Source: CBDDFS01 sp965227255 (GTDB taxonomy: Bacteria; Bacteroidota; Bacteroidia; Flavobacteriales_E; Vicingaceae). From it: DNA of 64,000 nucleotides. The stretch is from the NCBI GenBank assembly GCA_965227255.1, contig CBDDFS010000002.1:806001-870000 (forward strand), in the 5' to 3' direction. Shown here piece by piece: positions 45,001-53,332 of the stretch. Every line of letters starts with the position of its first letter. The stretch's first letter is position 1. The position numbers and the translations under genes were made by a program. Below the pieces are notes generated by a model. That model was not told the origin of the DNA, did no database searches, and saw only the letters and a program-made list of their open reading frames with translations.

Positions 45001-45333
45001 AAGGGATTTTAATGTAAGGGTTCGGTCAAGTGTGTTGATGGTCTGGGATTCAGATTTCACCAATCTTTGACTGCTGGCCGGAAAGAAAAGAAGTTCTTTT
45101 TCGTCGAGAAGTTGCTGGAGATCGTTATACAAATAGGCCGCCTCTTCTTTTTCAGGTATGATCACAAGAATTTCACGATCTACATTTTTATAGAGGGCTG
45201 CAATGGCGATGGAATGAAGAGATCCATTTAGACCTTTAAGGCTTATGTTGCCATCTTCCTTTTCAAGACAATCTGCCGAAACCTTTTGTAGAACTTCCGA
45301 TTCCCTGTATTTATCGATCAGCTCTTCGAGCAT
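42028..45333 (-). CDS. mfd: Transcription-repair coupling factor
   Basis: A 1101-residue ATP-dependent translocase that removes stalled RNA polymerase and recruits UvrA. Order seen: UvrB-like N-terminal region (about 1-280; FPASSQRLVKSESQ, IIISHTEAVMELCP, YQPGQFSWRGGIIDVFS), the RNAP-interaction domain (about 425-490; GLKAGDFVTHIDHGVGKFSGLEKI, YISIHSLHRISKYVG) and the RecG-like helicase (VCGDVGFGKTEIAIRAA Walker A; IIDEEQKFGVG motif; LTATPIPRTLQFSMMGARDLS; HQMRGRVGRSNKKAFCYLL) with a C-terminal TRCF domain. Complete and standard in length. Stands between purH and a lipoprotein gene on the same strand. Confidence 0.96.
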   Translation of the reverse strand: MLEELIDKYRESEVLQKVSADCLEKEDGNISLKGLNGSLHSIAIAALYKNVDREILVIIPEKEEAAYLYNDLQQLLDEKELLFFPASSQRLVKSESQTINTLDRTLTLKSLEQKRKARIIISHTEAVMELCPSSKEFKKQSMTLHVGETLSMDELIDHLNEIRFERSDFVYQPGQFSWRGGIIDVFSYDADKPYRLEFNGDELESIRQFDIESQLSEKEMKRISVTPDSQKIDDLKQVNIIENLPQNSIIINKDLPQIIENIDSTLEKLEELKDEFEFLPSANKEEILASMQKHLCIQTGQFFGGQNDKSYEIKSSPQIAFNKNFDLLADNLRKYEGQGYDTFLTASDSNQVNRFFEIFEDIGQDVHLNPIMSSFHEGFVDNDNKVLFYTDHQIFGRYHKFRLRESFASKKESISLKELMGLKAGDFVTHIDHGVGKFSGLEKIDVNGKTQEAIRIIYKNNDVLYISIHSLHRISKYVGKEGSEPKVDKLGSNAWKNLKQKTKKRVKELAFDLIKLYAERKAKEGQSFSPDSYLQTELEASFLYEDTPDQFKATQDVKKDMEATFPMDRLVCGDVGFGKTEIAIRAAFKAVNDSKQVAILVPTTILAMQHFKTFSSRLENFPCKVDYLNRFRSTKDENRIIKELEEGKIDIIIGTHKLLSEKIKFKDLGLMIIDEEQKFGVGAKDKLKTIKVNVDTLTLTATPIPRTLQFSMMGARDLSIINTPPPNRLPIETRLQEFNEHVIKEAIDYEVARGGQVFFINNRVQNIGEIGAMINRLCPDANVLIAHGQMKGHELEKKMLSFIEGEYDVLVATTIVESGLDIPNANTIIINQANHFGLSDLHQMRGRVGRSNKKAFCYLLSPPMSALTQQAKRRLKAIEQFSELGSGFQIAMRDLDIRGAGDIFGAEQSGFISEMGFDMYQKILQEAIQELKETEFKDAFKEELTASFVSDCQIETDLEILIPDDYVSNIGERLALYRELDEIDDDENLIMFERGIEDRFGPVPSATKALFETIKLRWMAKSLGVEKLVLKNEKLICYFVSNPDSRFYQSEVFKGILMYVQQNPSKCRMSEKNDKLRLSFSNISGIHEALETLESITAVSV

Positions 45334-45366
45334 TTATATTCTATGTATTCTGAAGTAGGATTCTGC

Positions 45367-46209
45367 CTATTCGTAGATTATTGTAAACTCACCTTCGGAG
45401 AACTGTGCTGTTCCACCACCCTCATGAGCCTCGACTCTTATGTCGAATTTAGCTTCAATCTGGCGGTTCACAAGGTTGTGTGAAATGATCTCCAAATTAC
45501 CATCGGTGGCATAATAGTTCTTTCCTGAAACATCGGTGTAAACAGCTTTGTACTTTGTAAAATAGTTGAGAGTATAGTCGCCGGGACCAATTAATTCCGG
45601 CAACTCAAATGTTAAAACTCTTACTCCGTCCGCATCTGATGCTTGTAAAAAGATCGTCTTGAATGCCACAAAACCACTAACATCTTGTGGTGACCAATTG
45701 TTTCCATTCACCTTGGTCTTTAGAACATTATCCTCCAATCCAATGGCCACATTCTCGAAACGAATCTTATTAAATTTTCCATTTGTAATTTTTATGGTAC
45801 TGTCGTCAGCGGCCCGAACTGCATCAAATTCTATCGTACCCGTGATTGTTCTGTCTCTTTTCGATATTTCTTCAATGACAACCTGACCACCTGCATTAGA
45901 ATTCCCTCCTGATGTAAATCCTTTTCCACCAACAAACCAATAGGTGGCTGAGCTTGTGGTTTCTTCATTGACGTCATATGTTCCCACTGTGTCACCACTT
46001 AAGCTGATAATGATTTGTGAACCGTCAGAAGCTTCTCCAATCACTACTATGGTTCCATTGTAGATTGAAGCCTGAACATCCCTGGCCTTCCATTTGGCTC
46101 CATCAACTTCAGCCTTAAATCCTCTGTTTGAAACAACGGCTTCTTCATCTTTCTGACAAGAAGAAAAGAAGATAATTAAGCTTATCAGGTATGCTAATCT
46201 TTTAATCAT
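45367..46209 (-). CDS. Lipoprotein with two copies of a DUF6252-like domain
   Basis: A 280-residue lipoprotein (MIKRLAYLISLIIFFSSC). Two similar halves: GFKAEVDGAKWKARDVQA with GSQIIISLSGDTVGTYDV (about 28-80), and LKTKVNGNNWSPQDVSG with VRVLTFELPELIGPGDYTL (about 162-215). This internal repeat resembles the small beta-domains of DUF6252-type Bacteroidota lipoproteins; the function is unknown. Its start overlaps the stop of fbp by 4 bp, so expression may be coupled although there is no obvious functional link. Confidence 0.7.
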   Translation of the reverse strand: MIKRLAYLISLIIFFSSCQKDEEAVVSNRGFKAEVDGAKWKARDVQASIYNGTIVVIGEASDGSQIIISLSGDTVGTYDVNEETTSSATYWFVGGKGFTSGGNSNAGGQVVIEEISKRDRTITGTIEFDAVRAADDSTIKITNGKFNKIRFENVAIGLEDNVLKTKVNGNNWSPQDVSGFVAFKTIFLQASDADGVRVLTFELPELIGPGDYTLNYFTKYKAVYTDVSGKNYYATDGNLEIISHNLVNRQIEAKFDIRVEAHEGGGTAQFSEGEFTIIYE

Positions 46210-47195
46210 GCTTCAATATTTTCATTCAGGTATCCAACTACTTTCTCAACCATATTTTTAGAACCAACATAAACCGGACAACGCTGATGAAGCTCGGTTA
46301 GTTCAATGTCCAAAATTCTCTGTTTGCCCGATGACGCACTTCCACCTGCTTCTTCTAATAGATATGCCATAGGCTGACATTCGTAAAGCATTCTCAATTT
46401 GCCACTTGGAGAAGAAGAAGTAGCAGGATAAATAAAAAGTCCACCCTTGATCAAATTACGATGTATGTCTGCCACCATGGATCCAATGTATCTGGCTGAA
46501 TAGGCTTTTCCAAGATCATTATCCGTTGACTTACACCAGTTGATATAGTCATTGAGTCCACCCGAAAACGAATTGGCATTTCCTTCATTCAAGCTATAAA
46601 TTTTCCCATTTTCCGGAGTTCGGATGTTTTCATGAGACAAGGCATATTTATTGGAATCGGGATCCAGCGTAAAGCCATGAACTCCATTGCCCATGGTAAA
46701 TACGAGCATGGTAGAAGAGCCATATATGACATAACCGGCAATTAGTTGTTCGCTTCCTTTTCTGAGAAAATCCTTTTCTGAAGCCTGTCCTTTTTCCGTT
46801 TTCCTGGCATAGACTGAAAAAATGGTCCCTATGGATACATTAACGTCAATATTTGAAGATCCATCAAGAGGATCAAATGTTACAACATAAGAACCGCTAT
46901 CATCATTCAGCACTACCATTTCTTCATTTTCTTCAGAAGCGGCAGCAGAGATCAGGTCGCAATCTGAGAGCTTTTTGAGCACTTCCTGGTCGGCAATTAC
47001 ATCCAGTTTTTGTTGTTCTTCTCCCTGTACATTTTCGGCCCCGGCAGCACCAAGGATATCAATCAAACCTGCCCTATTCACATTTCTGCTGATATTCAAT
47101 GATGCATCCGTAATGGCTTTCATGATTCTTTTGGCATCTTGTGAATCAATTACTGAATCTGTCTGCTCGAGAATAAAATCTTCCAAGTACTTCAT
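46206..47195 (-). CDS. fbp: Class I fructose-1,6-bisphosphatase
   Basis: A 329-residue enzyme of gluconeogenesis that hydrolyses fructose-1,6-bisphosphate. Metal and substrate motifs of class I FBPase are intact: AASEENEEM (about 85-93), VTFDPLDGSSNIDVNVSIGT (about 110-129), LIAGYVIYGSSTMLVFT, YIGSMVADIHRNLIKGGLFIYPA and GKLRMLYECQPMAYLLEEAGG. Length is normal. Divergent from the GNAT gene over a short gap. Confidence 0.95.
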   Translation of the reverse strand: MKYLEDFILEQTDSVIDSQDAKRIMKAITDASLNISRNVNRAGLIDILGAAGAENVQGEEQQKLDVIADQEVLKKLSDCDLISAAASEENEEMVVLNDDSGSYVVTFDPLDGSSNIDVNVSIGTIFSVYARKTEKGQASEKDFLRKGSEQLIAGYVIYGSSTMLVFTMGNGVHGFTLDPDSNKYALSHENIRTPENGKIYSLNEGNANSFSGGLNDYINWCKSTDNDLGKAYSARYIGSMVADIHRNLIKGGLFIYPATSSSPSGKLRMLYECQPMAYLLEEAGGSASSGKQRILDIELTELHQRCPVYVGSKNMVEKVVGYLNENIEA

Positions 47196-47294
47196 GTAGT
47201 ATTAGAAATAGAATGAATTATGCAAATATCGCCTATTTGACGGCAATTTGCATGCCTCAACTTCATTTCCTCGCTTATTAGACGATGATTCTTC

Positions 47295-47302
47295 TAAATT
47301 TG
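47295..47302 (+). promoter_or_regulatory. Candidate -7 box right at the GNAT start
   Basis: TAAATTTG matches TAnnTTTG and ends 5 bp before the ATG at 47308, which would give a nearly leaderless mRNA. No TTG at the usual -33 spacing. Confidence 0.35.
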
Positions 47303-47307
47303 TTGCC

Positions 47308-47784
47308 ATGTCCCAAATAAATATTCGCGAAGCTGAACGAAAAGACGTTCCTGCCCTGCTTTTCCTAATAAAGGAATTGGCCGCTTTCGAACGTGGATTG
47401 AGTGAGGTAACCATGACAGAGGATGAGTTGCTTAATGATGGCTTTGGCGAAAGGCCCTATTACAAGGCAATTGTTGCAGAATGTGATAATGTGATCTATG
47501 GGACGGCTATTTATTACTATGCTTATTCTACATGGAATGGGAAGTGCCTGTATCTGGAAGACTTGATCGTAAGTAGAAAGCATAGGTCTGAAGGAGTGGG
47601 CAAACTCTTAATGGAAGAAGTTATCAGAATTGCCAAAAGAGAAAAGGCCAAGAGACTTTCCTGGCAGGTTTTAGACTGGAATGTAGATGCTCAGGACTTC
47701 TATCTTAAAATGGGAGCGGATCTCGATGGAGAATGGCTTAATGGAAGGATGAATGAAGAACAGATAAAAAGGTTTGAAGAATGA
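47308..47784 (+). CDS. GNAT family acetyltransferase
   Basis: A 158-residue N-acetyltransferase. The frame opens at 47248, but the ATG at 47308 begins MSQINIREAERKDVPALL, the normal GNAT start. Acetyl-CoA motif A is LYLEDLIVSRKHRSEGVGKLLMEEV with the R-x-x-G-x-G/A core (SEGVGKLL), followed by RLSWQVLDWNVDAQDFYLKMG (motif B, with the usual Asn and Phe-Tyr). It resembles the spermidine/diamine-acetyltransferase-like (PaiA/Ats) subgroup by its W-x-V-L-x-W-N motif; the substrate is unknown. Its stop overlaps the aspartokinase start (ATGA), so the two are coupled. Confidence 0.88.
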   Translation: MSQINIREAERKDVPALLFLIKELAAFERGLSEVTMTEDELLNDGFGERPYYKAIVAECDNVIYGTAIYYYAYSTWNGKCLYLEDLIVSRKHRSEGVGKLLMEEVIRIAKREKAKRLSWQVLDWNVDAQDFYLKMGADLDGEWLNGRMNEEQIKRFEE

Positions 47785-49067
47785 AGGTTTTTAAGTTTGG
47801 TGGTGCTTCGATAAAAGATGCAGATACCGTAAAGAATCTAGTCGAGATTGTCAAGAAGAGTATTGGCTATGAGCTCGTTATCGTGGTGTCGGCCATGGGT
47901 AAAATGACCAATGCACTGGAAAAACTTTGCACTGAGTATTTCTATAGAGATGGAGATATCTCTGTATTGATTGAACCAATTCGAAGATTTCATCTGGATA
48001 TATGTGAAGAGCTTTTTTCACATGCCGAAGACAGTGATACTTTTAAGGACGTTGAAAGAACTCTGGATGAAGTAAAAAGTAAATGTCTTGAGCTTAAGAG
48101 GGCCGGGGCTTCTTATGATTTTCTTTATGATCAGGTCGTTTCGTACGGAGAAATTCTTTCAAGTACCATTGTCTCCGACTATCTGACGAATCGGGGAATT
48201 CACACTGTATGGCTCGATGCCACGAACCTGATCCGCACAGATAATCAATATCGGGAAGGTAGAATCAATTGGGAAAAAACCGAGGAACTGATAAAGGAGC
48301 ATATTCTATTTATGAATACCAGTGTTTATTTAACTCAGGGTTTCATTGCATCATCGGAAGATGGTCATACTACAACCTTGGGTAGGGAAGGATCAGATTT
48401 CACTGCTGCCATCATTGGCAACGTGATGGATGCAAAAGAAGTGATAATATGGAAAGATGTTCCCGGATTGTTGAACGCCGACCCAAAGTTCTTTTCAAAC
48501 ACCCGAAAGCTGAATAACATCTCTTATCACGAAGCCATTGAACTCGCTTATTATGGCGCCACCATCATCCATCCCAAAACGATTAAGCCACTTCAAAACA
48601 AGGGAATCCCACTATTTGTAAAGTCGTTTAAGGAGAGCACGGCTTCTGGAAGCACGATCAATGAGAATTCTTCCGAAGATTCTCTTATTCCGTCTTACAT
48701 CTTCAGGACGAACCAGGTTTTATATTCGATTTTTACCAGAGATTATTCATTTGTTGATGAGAAGGTTCTGAGTGAATTGTTCAGCACTTTTGATCGTCAT
48801 CATATTAAAATTAACTTGATGGAAAACTCGGCCATCGGCTTTACCACTTGTTTCGATCATGATGAGGAGAAACTGAAAGCACTCACGAATGAGTTGAATA
48901 AAAAGTATAAGGTGCTTTACAACACCGGAGTTGAACTGATGACAGTGAGACACTATGATCAGGCAACCATTGATCAATTAGTCCTGGATAAAGAAGTACT
49001 GGTTGAACAGAAAAGCCGACACACCGCAAGGATGGTCATCCAATCGAAATCAGAAGGTCACAATTAA
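47781..49067 (+). CDS. lysC: Aspartate kinase
   Basis: A 428-residue enzyme that starts Asp-family amino-acid synthesis. The kinase has KVFKFGGASIKDADTVKNL (residues 2-20, K-F-G-G), VIVVSAMGKMTNAL, TLGREGSDFTAAIIG (about 199-213), WKDVPGLLNADPKF and YHEAIELAYYGATIIHPKTIKPL (about 250-273). A shorter ACT-like C-terminal region follows (YSIFTRDYSFV, INLMENSAIGFTTCFDH), so feedback control is plausible. It is monofunctional. Its ATG overlaps the GNAT stop by 4 bp and its end overlaps the M48 gene end by 4 bp. Confidence 0.9.
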   Translation: MKVFKFGGASIKDADTVKNLVEIVKKSIGYELVIVVSAMGKMTNALEKLCTEYFYRDGDISVLIEPIRRFHLDICEELFSHAEDSDTFKDVERTLDEVKSKCLELKRAGASYDFLYDQVVSYGEILSSTIVSDYLTNRGIHTVWLDATNLIRTDNQYREGRINWEKTEELIKEHILFMNTSVYLTQGFIASSEDGHTTTLGREGSDFTAAIIGNVMDAKEVIIWKDVPGLLNADPKFFSNTRKLNNISYHEAIELAYYGATIIHPKTIKPLQNKGIPLFVKSFKESTASGSTINENSSEDSLIPSYIFRTNQVLYSIFTRDYSFVDEKVLSELFSTFDRHHIKINLMENSAIGFTTCFDHDEEKLKALTNELNKKYKVLYNTGVELMTVRHYDQATIDQLVLDKEVLVEQKSRHTARMVIQSKSEGHN

Positions 49068-49849
49068 GGCAAACTCTTTTTCAAAGCTTCATACTGGCCC
49101 AATCTGAGTTCACCTTCGCAACCTTTATTCAAGGCTCTTGATTCTATGTTTTCAACCCTTTTTTCCGGACTAGGGTGGGTGCTCAGAAATTCCGGAACAC
49201 TGGCCGTTCCGATTTTTCTGAAAAATTGCGCCGCTCCATCGGCCTTGTAATCGGTAGGACACAAATAATCCACTGATTTTTCATCAGCTTGGGTTTCGTG
49301 TTTTCTGCTATAGCTCAATGCGAGTAATCCTGCTGTTACCTGACCAAGAGCTGTATCGTCTCCCCCCACAATGGCCAGCAGAAGACTTACTCCAAATTGT
49401 CTGGTCATCTGAGTTGTAGAGTGTCTTTTGTCAGCGTGAGCTATTTCGTGTCCCATCACACCGGCCAATTCATATTCATTATCCAGGTAATGAATCAGCC
49501 CGGTATAAACATAAATGTAACCTCCCGGAGCACAGAAAGCGTTCAGAACGTCGTCGTCATGAATGATTCGCACCCTCCATGTAAATCTGTCCTTGTAAAA
49601 TACCTCTCCCGAATTGAGAATGGTATTCGTAATTCTGTTTATATGAGAGTAAGCTGTTGGATATTCATCCGGTTCAAGAACGATCATATCTGATGAATCA
49701 GATTCTATATAACTGACCAGTTGCTCACCTAAAGCCACATCCTGTGCGAGTGGAAATATATTGAAGTCTTCATCATTGTTTTTATTCTGACATCCCATAA
49801 TAAAAACAAGACTGAAGGTTAGTATGAATGTGGACTTCAAAAATTTCAT
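49064..49849 (-). CDS. M48 family metalloprotease lipoprotein
   Basis: The frame opens at 49939, but that would overlap the upstream dehydrogenase; the ATG at 49847-49849 gives a lipoprotein signal (MKFLKSTFILTFSLVFIMGC), so I start there (261 residues). The zinc motif is H-E-I-A-H in MGHEIAHADKRHSTTQM with the downstream Glu/Asp in SYSRKHETQADEKSVDYL, as in M48 (BepA/LoiP-like) peptidases. It likely degrades misfolded outer-membrane or periplasmic proteins. Final gene of the long minus-strand block. Confidence 0.88.
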   Translation of the reverse strand: MKFLKSTFILTFSLVFIMGCQNKNNDEDFNIFPLAQDVALGEQLVSYIESDSSDMIVLEPDEYPTAYSHINRITNTILNSGEVFYKDRFTWRVRIIHDDDVLNAFCAPGGYIYVYTGLIHYLDNEYELAGVMGHEIAHADKRHSTTQMTRQFGVSLLLAIVGGDDTALGQVTAGLLALSYSRKHETQADEKSVDYLCPTDYKADGAAQFFRKIGTASVPEFLSTHPSPEKRVENIESRALNKGCEGELRLGQYEALKKSLP

Positions 49850-49895
49850 AAGTCTCAAAATTACGGATGAAGATGGATAATTCAAAAACGGTACC

Positions 49896-50843
49896 CTATA
49901 AAGAGATATTATCTCTGATCTTCTCATAGAGAATTGCACTCAGTTTTTCGTAAGACTCTTTGGTCCAGCCTGCTACATGTGGGCTCAACAAGGTTTTGTC
50001 TGATTGAATCAGATATTGAAAATCACGAGGCATTTCATTAAAACTCAGTTGGCCAAATGACTTCAATTCATATTCGAGAACATCGAGGCAGGCTCCTTTG
50101 ACTTTTCCTCTCTCAATTGCGGATACTAGGGCAGAAGTCTTTAAGACAGGTCCACGGGAAGTGTTGATGAAATAAATGTCTTTCTCAAAACCTGAGAAGA
50201 AATCTTCATTTATGAAATATTGGTTTTCCTCGTTCAGAGGGATGTGAACGCTCACTATGTCCGCTTCCTGGAAGATTTCTTTTATATCACATTCTTTGGC
50301 AAATTCACCACCGAATCCACTCTTATACTTATCATATGCCAAGACCATACAGTCAAAACCTGACAGCTTTTTTGCCATTGCAGAACCCGTATTGCCATAA
50401 CCAATAATTCCAACAACCTTACCACCGATCTCAATTCCACGATTCTCTTCTCTTCGCCAATTTCCCTGACGAACTTCAAGATCAGCCGTGTTTAATTTAT
50501 TCAGCAAAGAAAGCAGCATTCCTATAGCATGTTCTCCGACGGCATCTCTGTTTCCTTCAGGACTATTAAAACATTGAATGCCATTGTTTGAAGCATATTC
50601 TGTATCAATATTCTCCATTCCAGATCCTGATCTGGCGATGAATTGAAGTGCTTTGGCTTTTTCAAGGATTTCACGGTCAAGAACAAATCGACTTCTGATA
50701 ACCAGACCGGTATAATCTTTTATTTTCTCCGCGAGTTCAGACCTTGAACAGTAATAATCCTCTTCACATTGATAGCCGTCATTCTGTAATGATTCCATCA
50801 GAATTGGGTGAACTGTATCTAGAAAAAGGACCTTTTTAGCCAA
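49896..50843 (-). CDS. D-2-hydroxyacid dehydrogenase (SerA-like)
   Basis: A 315-residue NAD-dependent dehydrogenase of the SerA/HprA type. The Rossmann motif is GIIGYGNTGSAMAKKLSGF (about 142-160, G-x-G-x-x-G), the catalytic Arg is in NTSRGPVLKTSALVSAIERG (about 228), with a downstream Glu (CLDVLEYE) and the catalytic His in SPHVAGWT (about 293). Residues 75-100 (ARSGSGMENID) are the substrate loop. It could act on 3-phosphoglycerate or another 2-ketoacid; no serine-pathway genes are adjacent. In the minus-strand block after mgtE (4-bp gap). Confidence 0.88.
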   Translation of the reverse strand: MAKKVLFLDTVHPILMESLQNDGYQCEEDYYCSRSELAEKIKDYTGLVIRSRFVLDREILEKAKALQFIARSGSGMENIDTEYASNNGIQCFNSPEGNRDAVGEHAIGMLLSLLNKLNTADLEVRQGNWRREENRGIEIGGKVVGIIGYGNTGSAMAKKLSGFDCMVLAYDKYKSGFGGEFAKECDIKEIFQEADIVSVHIPLNEENQYFINEDFFSGFEKDIYFINTSRGPVLKTSALVSAIERGKVKGACLDVLEYELKSFGQLSFNEMPRDFQYLIQSDKTLLSPHVAGWTKESYEKLSAILYEKIRDNISL

Positions 50844-50847
50844 GGTA

Positions 50848-52206
50848 TCAGAACATTGTATAGATCATTCGGCCAATCATGAAATAGATGAATAGACCGA
50901 AGAGATCATTCATGGTTGTAATAAACGGTCCGGTTGCAAGCGCCGGATCAATTTTATATCTGTCGAGCAAAAGTGGTACCAGTGTTCCAAAAAGAGCAGC
51001 AACTACGATCACACTCATCAAGGCAATAGCTACGGTAATACTCAACATAATAGAATCACTGAAAAGTATGTTGTATCCCAGGATCAATAATGATAAGACC
51101 AGACCATTGAGAAGTGAAACGACCAATTCTTTTCCCAGTCTTGTCCAGATGTCATCGAGTCGTATGGAGTTATTTGCCAATGATTGAACAATGATGGCAG
51201 AGGACTGAACTCCAACGTTTCCTGCCATGGCTGCAATCAATGGAATGAAGAATGCCATTTCGGGATGAATCTTGATCTCGGATTCATACGCGCCGATAAC
51301 CTGAGCACCCAGAATTCCTCCAACTAATCCAATGAGAAGCCAGGGAAGTCGAGCCTTGCTGATCAGACTAAGACGATCATGAGCATCAATATTCTCAGTA
51401 ATACCACTGGCAAGCTGATAATCTTTTTCTGCTTCTTCTCTTATTACGTCTACCACGTCATCGATGGTAATTCGGCCAAGTAACCTGTTCAATTCATCCA
51501 CTACGGGAAGGACGACCAGGTCATATTTTTCCATGATGTCGGCTACTTCTTCAGAATCGGCGTTGGCCCGAACTGCAATCACATCATCATTATAGAGATT
51601 TTGAATTTTGCTGTTTGCCGGGGCAAAAAGCATTTTTTTCAGTGAAAGAAGACCTTTGAGAATGTTGTCGTCATCTACAACATATATTGCATAGATATTC
51701 TCGATATTCTCAGCCTGCTTTCTCATTTCCCGAACGCTCTTGGTGAGGGTCCAGTTTTCATTTACCTTGATAAGTTCTTTGGCCATCAAACCCCCGGCCG
51801 TGTCTTCGTCGTAGGCCAGAAGATCAACAATATCGGAGGCTTGTTCAACATTATCGAGATTAGAGATCACCTCATCTTTAACAGCCTCGGGAAGTTCACC
51901 GATGACATCGGCGGCATCATCCGATTCCATATTGTCGATGAAGTACTTGGCGATCTCTTCCGAAGTAAGAGTTTTCAGGAAGTCTTCCCTGACGTCCTCT
52001 TCAAGTTCCATCAGGGCATCTGCTGCTATTTCTGCAGGCAAATACTGAATGAATTGCGCTACCCGTTCCGCCTTCAGCTTCTCGATGATCTCAGCTACAT
52101 CGGCAGGATACAATTCATGAGTCATTTCAACCACTCTGACCTCGTTTTGAGCGTCGATGGCCGAATTTAACTCCTTCAGGTATTCCTTTGTCAGTGAAAA
52201 TTGCAT
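50848..52206 (-). CDS. mgtE: Magnesium transporter MgtE
   Basis: A 452-residue Mg2+ channel. The frame opens at 52230, but the ATG at 52204-52206 gives the usual MQFSLTKEYLKEL start. Order: superhelical N domain of acidic repeats (DVAEIIEKL, EIAADALMELEED, EIAKYFIDNMESDDAADVIGEL), a CBS pair (about 140-255; MAKELIKVNENWTL, YDLVVLPVVDELNRLLGRITIDDVVDVI) and five membrane helices (about 280-452; WLLIGLVGGILGAQVI, MAGNVGVQSSAIIVQSLA with the pore Gly-Asn motif, TVAIALMSVIVVAALFG). Complete. Between rsmA and the dehydrogenase. Confidence 0.94.
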   Translation of the reverse strand: MQFSLTKEYLKELNSAIDAQNEVRVVEMTHELYPADVAEIIEKLKAERVAQFIQYLPAEIAADALMELEEDVREDFLKTLTSEEIAKYFIDNMESDDAADVIGELPEAVKDEVISNLDNVEQASDIVDLLAYDEDTAGGLMAKELIKVNENWTLTKSVREMRKQAENIENIYAIYVVDDDNILKGLLSLKKMLFAPANSKIQNLYNDDVIAVRANADSEEVADIMEKYDLVVLPVVDELNRLLGRITIDDVVDVIREEAEKDYQLASGITENIDAHDRLSLISKARLPWLLIGLVGGILGAQVIGAYESEIKIHPEMAFFIPLIAAMAGNVGVQSSAIIVQSLANNSIRLDDIWTRLGKELVVSLLNGLVLSLLILGYNILFSDSIMLSITVAIALMSVIVVAALFGTLVPLLLDRYKIDPALATGPFITTMNDLFGLFIYFMIGRMIYTMF

Positions 52207-52264
52207 GGCAGACACAGTGACTTTTGGCAAATCTAATACAATTCTGCCAAGCCTGAAGCTCGCC

Positions 52265-53020
52265 TTACTTTGTGTTTAATTCGGCGGCTAGCCTCTGAAA
52301 ATCGGTGAAATGCAGTTGTTCGGGTCTCTTACTTAGAAGTTCAGATTCGAAATTTTCAGGGAGCATTGATTTTATTGAATTTCTCAATTGCTTCCTTCGC
52401 TGATTAAAGGCCATTTTCACCAGGGTCCTGATTCTACCGAACTCTGAATCTGAGACTCGATCCTCTTTTCTGGTGATACGAATTACACCGGATTTGACTT
52501 TGGGAGGAGGGAAGAAGACTCCTTCGTTGACTGTAAATAGATATTCTGTTTCGTACATTAATTGTGTCAATACACTGAGAATACCATAGTCCTTGGTGCC
52601 TGGTTCTGAGCAAATTCTTTTGGCAACCTCTTTCTGAAACATGCCGCCCATTTGAGGAATGAGATTGGCATTTTCCAATATTTTAAAAACGATCTGGGAG
52701 GAGATGTTGTAAGGAAAATTTCCAATGATCTTAAACTCAGAACCACTAAAGACTTTGTCAAAATCAATTTTCAGAAAATCCATATTGAGGACTTCAAGGT
52801 TTGGAAAATTTGTTTCAAGATATTCAACGGATTCAGTGTCGAGTTCAATGGCTTTCAATTCAACTTTCTTATCCAAAATGAATCGAGTGAGGATTCCTTT
52901 GCCGGGGCCAATCTCAAGAATGTGATCTCCCGACCCATAATGCAAACACTCAGAGATTCTCTGCGCGACTCTTTGGTCTGTGAGGAAATGCTGACCCAGA
53001 TGTTTCTTGGGTTTTACCAT
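52265..53020 (-). CDS. rsmA: 16S rRNA dimethyladenosine transferase
   Basis: A 251-residue enzyme that dimethylates A1518 and A1519 (E. coli numbering) of 16S rRNA. Seen: KKHLGQHFLTDQRVAQRI (3-20), the SAM motif ILEIGPGKGILTRF (about 35-48), catalytic I-G-N-F-P-Y-N motif in IIGNFPYNISSQIVFKI (about 107-123) and FNQRRKQLRNSI near the end. Length is slightly short (usual about 260-275) but complete. It directly follows the DUF4286 gene, without any gap. Confidence 0.95.
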   Translation of the reverse strand: MVKPKKHLGQHFLTDQRVAQRISECLHYGSGDHILEIGPGKGILTRFILDKKVELKAIELDTESVEYLETNFPNLEVLNMDFLKIDFDKVFSGSEFKIIGNFPYNISSQIVFKILENANLIPQMGGMFQKEVAKRICSEPGTKDYGILSVLTQLMYETEYLFTVNEGVFFPPPKVKSGVIRITRKEDRVSDSEFGRIRTLVKMAFNQRRKQLRNSIKSMLPENFESELLSKRPEQLHFTDFQRLAAELNTK

Positions 53021-53329
53021 TTATTGAACTACTTCCAATAGAGTGCGGAAAGCGTAAACCTTGCCTTCAAATTTTGAAGTATGATCTTTTTGCAGATCGG
53101 GCGCAAAATTCTCCTGATAATTATTGTATTCATTCATATCCGAACACTTGTACTGTATGGCATAAGTCACACCTGTCTCACCGGGCTGTCTGGTGATGAT
53201 TCGACTAAATGTAAAATCAACAAAACATCCTGTCTTCATCACATCCGGAATGTGTTCATCTCTCATGTAAGAAAGCCAGTCGTTATGGACAGAATCTTCC
53301 ACATTCACTGTTACGTTGTATATAATCAT
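53021..53329 (-). CDS. DUF4286 family protein
   Basis: A 102-residue soluble protein opening MIIYNVTVNVEDSVHNDWLSYMRDEHIPDVMKTGCF with YAIQYKCSDMNEYNNY later, the pattern of the DUF4286 (dimeric alpha-beta barrel-like) family found in Bacteroidota beside rsmA. Function unknown. Its stop abuts the rsmA start exactly, and it starts 4 bp after the TPR gene. (Motif given in part: NVTVNVEDSVHNDWLSYM.). Confidence 0.8.
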   Translation of the reverse strand: MIIYNVTVNVEDSVHNDWLSYMRDEHIPDVMKTGCFVDFTFSRIITRQPGETGVTYAIQYKCSDMNEYNNYQENFAPDLQKDHTSKFEGKVYAFRTLLEVVQ

Positions 53330-53332
53330 CTT

